The notes: a model not told the origin generated them from the letters alone. Numbered from the stretch's first letter, positions 7,321 to 13,010 are shown. The stretch is 14,404 nucleotides of DNA from JAIVGV01 sp035295985 (GCA_035295985.1 DATHBT010000040.1:1-14404), one strand, 5' to 3'. Numbers and translations are program-made.

Positions 7321-8874
7321 TCACAGCGCGACGCTCTCGATGCGGCCGACCCAGTGGGCCGGGTCGAGGCGGCCGGCGGCGAACTCCGCGATCAGTGTGA
7401 AAACCTGATCCGAGAAGCCGCCGACGTTGAGCACGTCCTCGCGCTCGGCCGCCTGCGTGGTCGCGTTCGGCTGCACGTCGATGCAGACGAGGCGGGCGCG
7501 CGGGTTGCGCTGCTTGAAGACGTTCCACTCCCGCAAGACGGCCGTGCCGCGGCCCGCGCCCGCGTCCACCCACGACTCGTTGTCGGAGACGTAGATGACG
7601 AGGTCGCCCGTCGCGCGCCGGTCGTTCAGGCTGCGCAGCGGCGCGCTGCAATTCGTGCCGCCGCCGCCGACCGCGGCCAGCCGCGCCGCGTTCGTCACGA
7701 CCGAGTCGCGCGCGTTCAGCTCGACACGCACGACCTTGTCCTCGAACGCGAGCACCTCGGCCGAAGGGTTCTTGCGAACCACGGCCGCGGCGACGAGCGC
7801 GGCCACGTCAACGCAGCGCACGGCGGTCGTCGCGCCCTTGCGGTAGCCAGTGACGGCCGAGCGCATCGAACCCGACACGTCCGGGAAGACGAAGACCTTG
7901 CCGGGAAGCGCCGGCACGTTCCGGATCGCCACCTCCATCGCGTCCTGTAGCGCGTCGCGCACCTCGCGCGGCACGCCCTCGCCGGTCGAGGCGTAGGCCG
8001 CCATCAACTGGAATGGGAAGACGCGCGCGTGGGCGATCTTCACGGGATCGCGCAAACGATCCGCGATGAGGCGGGTCAGACCCGGCTCGTCGAAGACGCC
8101 GTGGCGCGCGAACGTGTTCAGGTTCATGCGCGTCATCTGCCACCCAGCGTTTCGCGCGATCTCCACCCACTCGCGCCGGCTGATCGGAAGCGACGTGAGA
8201 AGCTGGAACGGCACGCGCGGCACGGCCAAAGTCTCGCCCGCCTTGAACGCCTCGTAGTCGCGCGCCGCCTGCGGCAGAGCCTCGCGGTCGTGGTCGCGGC
8301 CGACGAGGTATCCGTAGAGGGCGCGCCGGCCCGCCGACTTCGGCTTCGGGTGAACCATCTTCACCACGTCCGCAATCGAGGGCGACTGGCCGACGGCCGA
8401 CTTGAACAGCTCCTCGTCGTCGCGCGCCTCAAGCCACTCGCGCACCAGCCGCTTCGGCAGCGTGCCGAGCGACTTGCGGCCCACGACGCCCGAGCGGAGG
8501 ATCTGCACGAAGGTGCGGAGCATCTTCGCGTTGTCGCACACGCGCGGGAACGTCCGGGCGAACAGCTCGCGGTCACGCACCGAGAGCACGGCGAGCAGGA
8601 GCGCCGGCACGTCCTTCATGTGGCCCTGCTCGCGCGCATAGACGGCGAGCCTGGCGATGAAGGCGGGGTCGGCCGACTCGCACAGCTCCAACACCTTCGA
8701 GAGCTGCTCCTGGCCCGACGCGTAGAAGGTCGAGTTCATGCAGCCCGTCGCCGCGTACTGCGCGAGCGCGTGCTTCGGCGTGAACGAGTAGGCAGGGGCC
8801 TGCTCGCTGTTGACCGCGTCCGTCGCCGGGATGAGCCGGCCGACGAGCGACTTGAAAAGGTTCTTGTTTGCCAT
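7321..8874 (-). CDS. rsr: Ro60/Rsr RNA-binding protein (TROVE domain plus vWA domain)
   Basis: This 517-residue protein is a bacterial orthologue of the Ro60 autoantigen, a ring of HEAT-like helices that binds misfolded RNA ends in its pore and Y RNAs on its outside; in bacteria it works with exoribonucleases in rRNA maturation and RNA decay. Residues about 25-300 form the TROVE domain (PAYSFTPKHALAQYAATGC at the start, LYGYLVGRDHDREALPQ in the middle, NAGWQMTRMNLNTFARHGV near 243-260). Residues about 325-500 form a vWA domain with an intact metal site: DVSGS (Asp332, Ser334, Ser336), Thr407 in GGGGTNCS and Asp431 in VSDNES. The start ATG 8874 has GAGG about 11 bases upstream. Thirteen tRNA genes lie just upstream and five Y-RNA-like genes downstream on the same strand, which strongly supports a Ro60-Y RNA function. 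Confidence 0.96.
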   Translation of the reverse strand: MANKNLFKSLVGRLIPATDAVNSEQAPAYSFTPKHALAQYAATGCMNSTFYASGQEQLSKVLELCESADPAFIARLAVYAREQGHMKDVPALLLAVLSVRDRELFARTFPRVCDNAKMLRTFVQILRSGVVGRKSLGTLPKRLVREWLEARDDEELFKSAVGQSPSIADVVKMVHPKPKSAGRRALYGYLVGRDHDREALPQAARDYEAFKAGETLAVPRVPFQLLTSLPISRREWVEIARNAGWQMTRMNLNTFARHGVFDEPGLTRLIADRLRDPVKIAHARVFPFQLMAAYASTGEGVPREVRDALQDAMEVAIRNVPALPGKVFVFPDVSGSMRSAVTGYRKGATTAVRCVDVAALVAAAVVRKNPSAEVLAFEDKVVRVELNARDSVVTNAARLAAVGGGGTNCSAPLRSLNDRRATGDLVIYVSDNESWVDAGAGRGTAVLREWNVFKQRNPRARLVCIDVQPNATTQAAEREDVLNVGGFSDQVFTLIAEFAAGRLDPAHWVGRIESVAL

Positions 8875-8962
8875 CGTCTTCGAGACCTCACGAGCATTCA
8901 GCCGCTCCCGCGACTGGCGACGACAACCGAACTGCCTTGCGAAAAGTTTTAGACGGGACGGG
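8875..8962 (-). promoter_or_regulatory. Leader between tRNA-Gln and the Ro60 gene
   Basis: No gene is seen in these 88 bases. On the minus strand they contain GTCGTCGCC followed 12 bases later by GGCTGAATGC. These resemble the 3'-strand and 5'-strand motifs of the downstream Y-RNA-like elements but in swapped order. This could be a Ro60 binding site for autoregulation or chance similarity in GC-rich DNA. No convincing promoter is visible, so Ro60 may be co-transcribed with the tRNAs. Confidence 0.3.
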
Positions 8963-9034
8963 CTGCGGGGCCTGGGTTCGAACCAGGGTTGCCGACTTCA
9001 AAGGCCGGAGTCTTGCCGGCTAGACGACCCCGCA
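8963..9034 (-). tRNA. tRNA-Gln (TTG)
   Basis: Acceptor TGCGGGG/CCCCGCA pairs fully. The anticodon stem is CCGGC/GTCGG with loop CTTTGAA, the T arm is CCTGG-TTCGAAC-CCAGG, and position 73 is G as expected for Gln. No CCA is encoded. It is the last tRNA before the Ro60 gene. Confidence 0.93.
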
Positions 9035-9043
9035 ACAGAAGAG

Positions 9044-9115
9044 TCGGGGCGGGGGGACTCGAACCCCCACCTTTCTGCACGTCGCGCAGACGCTCGGCCT
9101 TTGAGCCACGCCCCG
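9044..9115 (-). tRNA. tRNA-Val-like (GAC) with C33 anticodon loop
   Basis: Acceptor CGGGGCG/CGCCCCG, D arm (GCTC/GAGC), anticodon stem TCTGC/GCAGA and T arm (GGGGG-TTCGAGT-CCCCC) are all perfect. The anticodon loop is GCGACGT, where a normal Val(GAC) loop would be CTGACAC or similar. The near-universal T33 is C, and positions 32, 37 and 38 also differ. The isotype is by anticodon only. Confidence 0.82.
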
Positions 9116-9125
9116 CGGGAAATAA

Positions 9126-9199
9126 TCGCGTCGGGAGGAGTCGAACCTTACCGTCTCTCGCTTATCAGGCGAGTGCTACTACCGTTGAGCTACGACGCG
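9126..9199 (-). tRNA. tRNA-Ile (GAT), weak T stem
   Basis: Acceptor CGCGTCG/CGACGCG is perfect, anticodon stem CTCGC/GCGAG has loop CTGATAA, and position 73 is A. The T stem (TAAGG with CCTCC) keeps only three pairs, the D stem is imperfect and the variable region is six bases, so it is weaker than a housekeeping tRNA. Confidence 0.85.
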
Positions 9200-9207
9200 C
9201 GAGCTAG

Positions 9208-9281
9208 TAGGCCGGGTCGGAGTCGAACCGACGATCTTCCGATTAAAAGTCGGACGCCTTAACCCGCTTAGCTACCGGCCT
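9208..9281 (-). tRNA. tRNA-Lys (TTT)
   Basis: Acceptor AGGCCGG/CCGGCCT, anticodon stem TCCGA/TCGGA with loop CTTTTAA, T arm GTCGG-TTCGACT-CCGAC, position 73 A. All stems pair well. Confidence 0.94.
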
Positions 9282-9295
9282 GCTGTGAGAATTGG

Positions 9296-9368
9296 CTGGC
9301 GGAGTCGGATTCGAACCGACACCGTTCTGAGTAACAATCAGACGCTCTGCCCGTTAAGCTACCCGCCA
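9296..9368 (-). tRNA. tRNA-Asn (GTT)
   Basis: Acceptor TGGCGGG/TCCGCCA (one G-T pair), anticodon stem TCTGA/TCAGA with loop TTGTTAC, T arm GTCGG-TTCGAAT-CCGAC, position 73 G. The next three bases are CCA, so the 3' end may be encoded, unlike most of the array. Confidence 0.94.
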
Positions 9369-9389
9369 AAAAGGTTGTTCGTGAGCGAA

Positions 9390-9464
9390 TCGCGGGGGCG
9401 GGAGTCGAACCCGCTGTCGGCGCGGCTTATGAGGCCGCGGAGCCGCCGTTGCTCTATCCCCGCA
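9390..9464 (-). tRNA. tRNA-Met (CAT), first of two
   Basis: Anticodon stem GCGGC/GCCGC with loop CTCATAA; T arm GCGGG-TTCGACT-CCCGC. The acceptor is TGCGGGG with CCCCGCG (T-G end pair), and three bases (ATA) instead of two separate it from the D stem GAGC/GCTC. The G-C pairs typical of initiator tRNA (GGG/CCC in the anticodon stem) are absent. An Ile-type CAT tRNA is not excluded. Confidence 0.85.
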
Positions 9465-9474
9465 CGGAAGCTGG

Positions 9475-9550
9475 CTGCGGCGGCGGGAGTCGAACCCGCA
9501 CCGACTCGTTTACAAGACGAGCGCTCTCGTTCCAGTTGAGCTACGCCGCA
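9475..9550 (-). tRNA. tRNA-Thr (TGT)
   Basis: Acceptor TGCGGCG/CGCCGCA, anticodon stem CTCGT/ACGAG with loop CTTGTAA, T arm GCGGG-TTCGACT-CCCGC. Position 73 is G and the next bases read CCA. Confidence 0.93.
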
Positions 9551-9555
9551 AGGAA

Positions 9556-9636
9556 GCTGTTAGCTGTTAGCAATTAGCTGTTAGCAAAACAAGAACTCTT
9601 TTTCCGGCTAAGAGCCAACAGCTAACAGCTAACGGC
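9556..9636. repeat. TTAGCTG-unit inverted repeat inside the tRNA array
   Basis: The arms are at 9556-9585 (GCTGTTA units) and 9606-9636 (CTAACAG units), around a 20-base spacer. It splits the tRNA series after Thr(TGT) and could form a strong RNA hairpin in the array transcript. Confidence 0.85.
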
Positions 9637-9643
9637 TTCTTGA

Positions 9644-9715
9644 TAGACCGGGGGAGAGTCGAACTCCCAAATGTAGTTTGCAGGACTACCATGTTGCCAT
9701 TTACATCACCGGCCC
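9644..9715 (-). tRNA. tRNA-Ala-like (TGC) with C33 anticodon loop
   Basis: Acceptor GGGCCGG/CCGGTCT (two G-T pairs), D arm ATGT/ACAT, anticodon stem GTAGT/ACTAC, T arm GGGAG-TTCGACT-CTCCC. The loop is CCTGCAA: an ordinary Ala(TGC) loop would be CTTGCAA, so T33 is C. Read one base later it would be a Cys-type GCA, but the stem would then not pair. It is the only Ala-type tRNA seen in the window. Confidence 0.8.
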
Positions 9716-9725
9716 GTGAAAGAGA

Positions 9726-9800
9726 TCGCGGAGGCGGGACTCGAACCCGCGGCCTTCCGTTTATGAGACGGCTGCTCTTGACCTCCTGAGCTACCCCGCA
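9726..9800 (-). tRNA. tRNA-Met (CAT), second
   Basis: Acceptor TGCGGGG/CTCCGCG with terminal T-G and one internal G-T pair, D arm GCTC/GAGC, anticodon loop CTCATAA in the stem GCCGT/ACGGA (outermost pair mismatched), T arm GCGGG-TTCGAGT-CCCGC. It looks like an elongator; CAT is the only anticodon present twice in the array. Confidence 0.88.
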
Positions 9801-9815
9801 CGAAAAATGATCGTA

Positions 9816-9889
9816 TGAGCCTGGCAGGATTTGAACCCGCACACACTTGTTTAGAAGACAAGCGCTCTAGTCCGTTGAGCTACAGGCCC
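9816..9889 (-). tRNA. tRNA-Arg (TCT)
   Basis: Acceptor GGGCCTG/CAGGCTC, D arm GCTC/GAGC, anticodon stem CTTGT/ACAAG with loop CTTCTAA, T arm GCGGG-TTCAAAT-CCTGC, position 73 A. Confidence 0.94.
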
Positions 9890-9891
9890 GA

Positions 9892-9966
9892 AGGCGATGG
9901 AGGGATTCGAACCCTCACCGTAGCCGCTTACGAGACGGCCGCTCTGCCAGTTGGAGCTACATCGCC
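9892..9966 (-). tRNA. tRNA-Thr (CGT)
   Basis: Acceptor GGCGATG/CATCGCC, anticodon stem GCCGT/GCGGC with loop CTCGTAA, T arm GAGGG-TTCGAAT-CCCTC. Position 73 reads T, unusual for a bacterial Thr tRNA. Only two bases separate it from tRNA-Arg(TCT), so the two must be processed from one transcript. Confidence 0.9.
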
Positions 9967-9983
9967 GCGAAAAAAGTTTTGGC

Positions 9984-10065
9984 CGGGGCGCGAGGCCAAG
10001 CCGCGCCTCTCGCCCCACGATCCCGCGGCAGTCGCCGTTCTGCCGGGGACGAGCCGAGCGCCCCG
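9984..10065 (-). ncRNA. tRNA-like hairpin RNA or decayed tRNA
   Basis: An 8-bp outer stem (CGGGGCGC/GCGCCCCG) encloses a 5-bp hairpin directly beside the 3' strand (GAGGC, 8-nt loop GCGGCTTG, GCCTC), where a T arm would sit, and a central hairpin CGGCAG/CTGCCG with an 8-nt loop. The size (82 nt) and layout recall a tRNA, but there is no TTCRA loop and no readable anticodon loop. It sits in the tRNA series at the place of a tRNA and may be a degraded or re-purposed one. Confidence 0.4.
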
Positions 10066-10073
10066 ATGAAGAA

Positions 10074-10187
10074 GCTGTTAGCTAATAGCGGTTAGCTGTT
10101 AGCAAGAAGAGAGCATCTTCCAGCTTCCGCCCTCGTCATAGCTTCGGTTTTAGTTTTGCTAACAGCTAATCGCTAGCAGCTAACAGC
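10074..10187. repeat. TTAGCTG-unit inverted repeat inside the tRNA array
   Basis: The arms are at 10074-10103 and 10158-10187. They are nearly perfect complements of about 30 bases, with variant units (GCTAATAGCGG against CGCTAGCAGC). The 54-base spacer carries no gene. It is the fifth such element in the window. Confidence 0.85.
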
Positions 10188-10193
10188 TATCAA

Positions 10194-10266
10194 TGGCCGG
10201 TGAAGGACTCGAACCTTCGACCCCCTGTTTGTAAGACAGGCACTCTAGCCGCTGAGTTAACCGGCC
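10194..10266 (-). tRNA. tRNA-Val (TAC)
   Basis: Acceptor GGCCGGT/ACCGGCC, anticodon stem CCTGT/ACAGG with loop CTTACAA, T arm GAAGG-TTCGAGT-CCTTC, position 73 A. Confidence 0.94.
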
Positions 10267-10296
10267 GCCCGCGAACGACTGTGGAGTTTTAAGTGA

Positions 10297-10368
10297 TGGT
10301 CGGGGTTGGTATCGCGCCAACGTCTCGGCGTCTTCAGCGCCGCGCTAATCTCCCTCAGCTACCCGACC
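10297..10368 (-). tRNA. tRNA-Phe (GAA) with atypical T loop
   Basis: Acceptor GGTCGGG/CCCGACC, anticodon stem CGGCG/CGCCG with loop CTGAAGA, variable region of four bases, T stem GTTGG/CCAAC. The T loop is CGCGATA instead of TTCGANT: T54 and T55 are lost while C56, G57 and A58 remain. Position 73 is A. It is the first gene after the HNH endonuclease in transcription order. Confidence 0.85.
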
Positions 10369-10380
10369 CGGTGGGTTTTT

Positions 10381-10450
10381 GTAGGGGCAGGGCCTGCCCC
10401 TGCCCACTCACCTCCGCTACCGAGCGTGCGGGGACAGGCCCTGCCCCTAC
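10381..10450. repeat. GC-rich inverted repeat downstream of the HNH gene
   Basis: The arms at 10381-10400 and 10431-10450 are 20 bases with one mismatch (core GGGGCAGGGCCTG). Related sequence occurs at 86-113. It lies just after the HNH stop codon; no T-run follows, so it is not a standard terminator. Confidence 0.8.
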
Positions 10451-10465
10451 AGGTAAACCTCGCTC

Positions 10466-11032
10466 TCAAGCCCGCCGTCTCTTCGCCTCCGTCTCGTCAG
10501 TTTCGCCTTCGAGGAAGAGGTACTTGCGCCACTCGGGCCGCGCCTCGGCGTAGTGGCAGAGGACGACCCGTTCGAGCTTAGTGCGCAGGGCCGACTGCGT
10601 GGTGAGGAGCGGCATGCGCGCCTCTTCGGGCGTGCGGCTGCCCTTGCGCTGGTTGCAGCGGACGCAGGCCGTCACGACGTTGACGGGCGAGTTGTCGCCG
10701 CCCCGAGAGCGCGGCAGGATGTGATCGAGCGTCAGCTCGACCGGGTTCCTGCGCTCGCCGCAGTACTGGCAACGAAACTGGTCGCGGATGTAGATGCGGA
10801 CGCGCTTCATCCCCGCGGTCTCGCGCCCCCGCCGGACGTTGACGTAGGTGCGGCGGCGCACGACCGAGGGCACGGGGTACTCGTCGCGCGGCGTGCGCAG
10901 CACGCGGTCGCCGTCCCACTCCTCGACGAAGACCGAGTTCTTAAACAGCATCACGATTGCCCGCGCGACGCTGACCGTGCCGAGCGGTTCGTATGTCTGG
11001 TTCAGCAGCAGCACACGGCTGTTCAGTGCCAT
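10466..11032 (-). CDS. HNH endonuclease
   Basis: I place the start at ATG 11032, which has a strong AAAGGAGG eight bases upstream; a longer TTG start at 11053 would put that Shine-Dalgarno inside the gene. The protein is then 188 residues. The N-terminal half (MALNSRVLLLNQTYEPLG...) is typical of free-standing bacterial HNH proteins. The nuclease core near residues 85-140 shows CQYCGE, LTLDHILPRSRGG (the DH of the HNH motif) and the second zinc pair with N in ACVRCNQRKG. It should cut DNA using one metal ion; the target is unknown. Such genes are common as stand-alone chromosomal genes, so its place between two tRNA runs need not mean a joint function. It follows the 264-aa gene by about 150 bases on the same strand. 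Confidence 0.92.
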   Translation of the reverse strand: MALNSRVLLLNQTYEPLGTVSVARAIVMLFKNSVFVEEWDGDRVLRTPRDEYPVPSVVRRRTYVNVRRGRETAGMKRVRIYIRDQFRCQYCGERRNPVELTLDHILPRSRGGDNSPVNVVTACVRCNQRKGSRTPEEARMPLLTTQSALRTKLERVVLCHYAEARPEWRKYLFLEGETDETEAKRRRA

Positions 11033-11185
11033 AGGCCCGGCACCTCCTTTCAAAAATTCGCGCGACGGAGTCGGCGCGGTTCGTGTGAAAAGTCTTAAAG
11101 GGGAGTGCGAGCGGTGGTGAGGGTGGCCGCGGGCGCGGCGCCCGCTCGCAAGCTCGTTCGGGGGCCGCGCGTGCGGCCCCGCGTG
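11033..11185 (-). other. Spacer with GC hairpin between the two protein genes of the array
   Basis: No gene is seen. Just after the stop codon of the 264-aa gene a strong hairpin GGGGCCGC-ACGC-GCGGCCCC (about 11160-11180) could slow or end transcription, but no T-run follows. The strong Shine-Dalgarno of the HNH gene is at the other end. Confidence 0.5.
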
Positions 11186-11980
11186 TTAGTCGAGGAAAGT
11201 GACTGACGGCGCGCCGGGTGCGCCGGCCTCCGTGTTCATCAGCACGCGGTGCCAGCCGTTGAGCACGACCGTCTTGTGATCTCTGTGCGAGACACGGCCG
11301 CGGGCGTAAACCTCTGCGCCGCGGCGCATCACGCGCCAGCCCCAGCGCCCGGCCGCCGGGTCGCGTTCGAGTATCTCGCGGTAGCGCGACTCGCTGACGC
11401 CGCCTGGGAAGCGGCCGGTGACGTAAACCGTCTCGCCCGCGGTGCGGAATAGCTCTTCGCAAGTGTGCGGCTTGCTGCCCGCGCCGCGGCTGATCGGCTC
11501 GTTGCGAAGGATCAGACGCGGGTCGGGCTTAAAGCCTTCGGGCGCGGGCACGAAGAACCACTCTCCCTGTCGGACGAAGGCCGCGTTGCGCCGGCGCAGG
11601 CGTTCCTTGATCCGCTTGATGCGGCGCGCGGCCGTCAGTCGAACCTCGGCGGGCTGCAAGGCGCGCATCGCGCCCGTGACGCTCGCGACCGAGCGGCCGG
11701 GGACGGCGCAGACGAACCAGTGGCGCTCGTCGTGGCCGCACAGGAACTTCTGCTTCTCGTCGCCGCGCCGCGCCATCAGGAGCAGGTGGCGCATCTCCGG
11801 GCGCACGTCCGTGACGACGTACTCGACCGCGTCGCCCGGCATGATGCTGATGTCGAAGAACTCGCCCTGGTCGTCCGAACGGATGTCGATCCCCGCCCGC
11901 CGGAAACGGTTATTCATTTCGCCGACCTTGACGCGCGCGCCGATGCGCTCGAAGCGCCTCTGTAGAAGTGCGACGTTCAC
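11186..11980 (-). CDS. Unrecognised basic protein of the tRNA array locus
   Basis: The start is GTG 11980, eight bases after a strong AGGAGG. The 264 residues have no signal peptide and no membrane segment, so the protein is cytoplasmic. The N-terminal third contains SIMPGDAVEYVVTDVRPEMRHLLLMARR. A compact motif CGHDERHWFVCAVPG (about 81-95) has one Cys and two His. A very basic helix follows (RRIKRIKERLRRRN, about 120-133), then QGEWFFVPAP, a Cys/His pair (KPHTCEELF), and a C-terminal segment HRDHKTVVLNGWHRVLMNTE. The basic helix suggests nucleic-acid binding. I do not recognise the family and give no function. It is flanked by 22 tRNA genes upstream and the HNH gene downstream on the same strand, so a role in tRNA or RNA handling is a reasonable but unproven inference. 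Confidence 0.85.
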   Translation of the reverse strand: MNVALLQRRFERIGARVKVGEMNNRFRRAGIDIRSDDQGEFFDISIMPGDAVEYVVTDVRPEMRHLLLMARRGDEKQKFLCGHDERHWFVCAVPGRSVASVTGAMRALQPAEVRLTAARRIKRIKERLRRRNAAFVRQGEWFFVPAPEGFKPDPRLILRNEPISRGAGSKPHTCEELFRTAGETVYVTGRFPGGVSESRYREILERDPAAGRWGWRVMRRGAEVYARGRVSHRDHKTVVLNGWHRVLMNTEAGAPGAPSVTFLD

Positions 11981-12072
11981 CCTGTTTCACCTCCTTCCTG
12001 TTGCGAGTTCCGCATATGCCAAGTCTCCTCGTTTTTGTTTGAAGCGGCGCGCCTGCGCCGCCGCGCCGGCGA
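11981..12072 (-). promoter_or_regulatory. Leader of the 264-aa gene with GC hairpin and strong RBS
   Basis: In transcription order this gap holds a GC hairpin (GCGGCG-CAGG-CGCGCCGC region, about 12040-12058), a short A-rich stretch and then AAGGAGG before the GTG start. The hairpin comes directly after the 3' end of tRNA-Cys and may help its processing or attenuate transcription into the coding part. Confidence 0.45.
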
Positions 12073-12145
12073 AGCACGCGGTCGGATTCGAACCGACGAT
12101 GACAGGTTTTGCAGACCTGCGCCTTCGCCCCTTGGCTACGCGTGC
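12073..12145 (-). tRNA. tRNA-Cys (GCA)
   Basis: Acceptor GCACGCG/CGCGTGC, anticodon stem CAGGT/ACCTG with loop CTGCAAA, T arm GTCGG-TTCGAAT-CCGAC, position 73 T as expected for Cys. It is the last tRNA of the right-hand run. Confidence 0.94.
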
Positions 12146-12163
12146 GAAAACTTTTTGGTGGGA

Positions 12164-12234
12164 AGCCCGCGGCGAGAATCGAACTCGCGTCCTCTTCCGT
12201 ACCGGGGAAGCGGTGCCGCCTGGGCTGCGCGGGC
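12164..12234 (-). tRNA. tRNA-Thr-like (GGT) with C33 loop and irregular D arm
   Basis: Acceptor GCCCGCG/CGCGGGC, anticodon stem CTTCC/GGAAG, T arm GCGAG-TTCGATT-CTCGC. The anticodon loop is CCGGTAC: C replaces T33. The D arm pairs poorly (GCC/GGC with a five-base loop, then extra bases). Position 73 is T. It may be non-functional in translation. Confidence 0.78.
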
Positions 12235-12259
12235 GCGTAGAACTTTTTGCGGCGCGTGA

Positions 12260-12332
12260 AGCGGCCGGCGGGACTCGAACCCGCTGCATCGAGTTTGGAA
12301 GACTCGCACTCAGCCCGTTGAGTTTCGGCCGC
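12260..12332 (-). tRNA. tRNA-Gly (TCC)
   Basis: Acceptor GCGGCCG/CGGCCGC, D arm ACTC/GAGT, anticodon stem CGAGT/ACTCG with loop CTTCCAA, T arm GCGGG-TTCGAGT-CCCGC, position 73 T as in bacterial Gly tRNAs. Confidence 0.94.
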
Positions 12333-12345
12333 GCGTGTGAATTGG

Positions 12346-12418
12346 GAGGCGGTGCAGGAGTCGAACCCGCATCGGGCCGCGTTCGAAGCGCGGGGCTTTT
12401 CCGTTAAGCTAACCGCCC
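12346..12418 (-). tRNA. tRNA-Arg (TCG)
   Basis: Acceptor GGGCGGT/ACCGCCT with a terminal G-T pair, anticodon stem CCGCG/CGCGG with loop CTTCGAA, T arm GCGGG-TTCGACT-CCTGC. Position 73 is C, unusual for any bacterial Arg tRNA. Confidence 0.88.
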
Positions 12419-12439
12419 GTGTCGGGTCGGAAAATTTGG

Positions 12440-12514
12440 TGCACCGTCCGAGATTCGAACTCGGGTCTCGGCGCTGGCAACGCCGCGTCTTCGACCGGGC
12501 TGGACCAACGATGC
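12440..12514 (-). tRNA. tRNA-Gly (GCC)
   Basis: Acceptor GCATCGT/ACGGTGC (one T-G pair), D stem GTC/GAC, anticodon stem CGGCG/CGCCG with loop TTGCCAG, T arm CCGAG-TTCGAAT-CTCGG. Position 73 is A rather than the T usual for Gly, and CCA follows in the DNA. Confidence 0.88.
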
Positions 12515-12524
12515 ACGAATGTGG

Positions 12525-12599
12525 TCGGGGTGGACAGAATTGAACTGCCGCCACGAGTTCCCAAGACTCGGATGCTGGAAGCCACTACACCACACCCCG
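12525..12599 (-). tRNA. tRNA-Pro (TGG)
   Basis: Acceptor CGGGGTG/CACCCCG is the classic Pro acceptor. Anticodon stem CGAGT/ACTCG has loop CTTGGGA, T arm GGCAG-TTCAATT-CTGTC, position 73 A. Confidence 0.93.
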
Positions 12600-12601
12600 G
12601 A

Positions 12602-12674
12602 TGCCTTCGCTGAGAGTCGAACTCAGACCTAACTGATTAAGAGTCAGCCGCTCTGCCGATTAAGCTACGAAGGC
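12602..12674 (-). tRNA. tRNA-Lys (CTT)
   Basis: Acceptor GCCTTCG/CGAAGGC, D arm GCTT/GAGC region, anticodon stem GCTGA/TCAGT with loop CTCTTAA, T arm CTGAG-TTCGACT-CTCAG, position 73 A. Confidence 0.93.
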
Positions 12675-12689
12675 GCACGCGAACGGAAG

Positions 12690-12762
12690 CGGAGCCGGCG
12701 GGACTCGAACCCAGCATCGTCCGGGTTGACAACCCGGTACCTCACCCCTCGGCCACGGCTCC
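12690..12762 (-). tRNA. tRNA-Asp (GTC)
   Basis: Acceptor GGAGCCG/CGGCTCC, anticodon stem CCGGG/CCCGG with loop TTGTCAA, T arm CTGGG-TTCGAGT-CCCGC (outer pair mismatched), position 73 G as expected for Asp. Confidence 0.92.
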
Positions 12763-12775
12763 AAAATGGGACAGA

Positions 12776-12848
12776 CAGCGCGTGCCGGACTCGAACCGGC
12801 GATCTCCTGATCGAGAATCAGGCGGCATAGCCTCTCGCCCAACGCGCC
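12776..12848 (-). tRNA. tRNA-Glu (CTC)
   Basis: Acceptor GGCGCGT/ACGCGCT with a terminal G-T pair, D stem GGC/GCC, anticodon stem CCTGA/TCAGG with loop TTCTCGA, T arm GCCGG-TTCGAGT-CCGGC, position 73 G, short variable region. Compare the Glu-anticodon tRNA at 13011 with a long variable arm. Confidence 0.92.
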
Positions 12849-12868
12849 CCGGAAAGGTGTATGGGGAA

Positions 12869-12942
12869 GTGGATCGGAGGGAGTCGAACCCTCAACAGAC
12901 CGCGTTCACAGCGCGGCGCTCTACCTTTGAGCTACGACCCAC
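12869..12942 (-). tRNA. tRNA-His (GTG)
   Basis: The His hallmark, an extra G at -1 facing C73, is encoded (G-TGGGTCG with CGATCCA-C). Anticodon stem CCGCG/CGCGG has loop CTGTGAA, and the T arm is GAGGG-TTCGACT-CCCTC. Confidence 0.94.
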
Positions 12943-13010
12943 GCATCGAAATTCTCGCGCGAAGCGTCTTACTACTCACTGCTTACCGCTTGCCGCTCAC
13001 TGCTCAAACA
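12943..13010. repeat. Spacer with direct heptamer-like repeats
   Basis: Between tRNA-His and the next tRNA lies a run of similar short units (CTCACTG, CTTACCG, CTTGCCG, CTCACTG). It has the seven-base rhythm of the inverted repeats in this window, but only one arm is seen. Confidence 0.5.

Noticed and set aside
8029..8952. Open frame of about 307 codons opposite the Ro60 gene
   Set aside because: The translation is Arg/Leu/Val-rich shadow sequence; the Ro60 frame has clear TROVE and vWA motifs.
5146..10187. Insertion sequence or transposon bounded by the TTAGCTG repeats
   Set aside because: No transposase is present, each element contains its own inverted pair with a short spacer, and there is no target-site duplication that I can see.
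11442..12407. Long open frame of about 321 codons on the plus strand
   Set aside because: It runs antisense to the 264-aa gene and through four tRNA genes, has no family signature, and is an effect of high GC.
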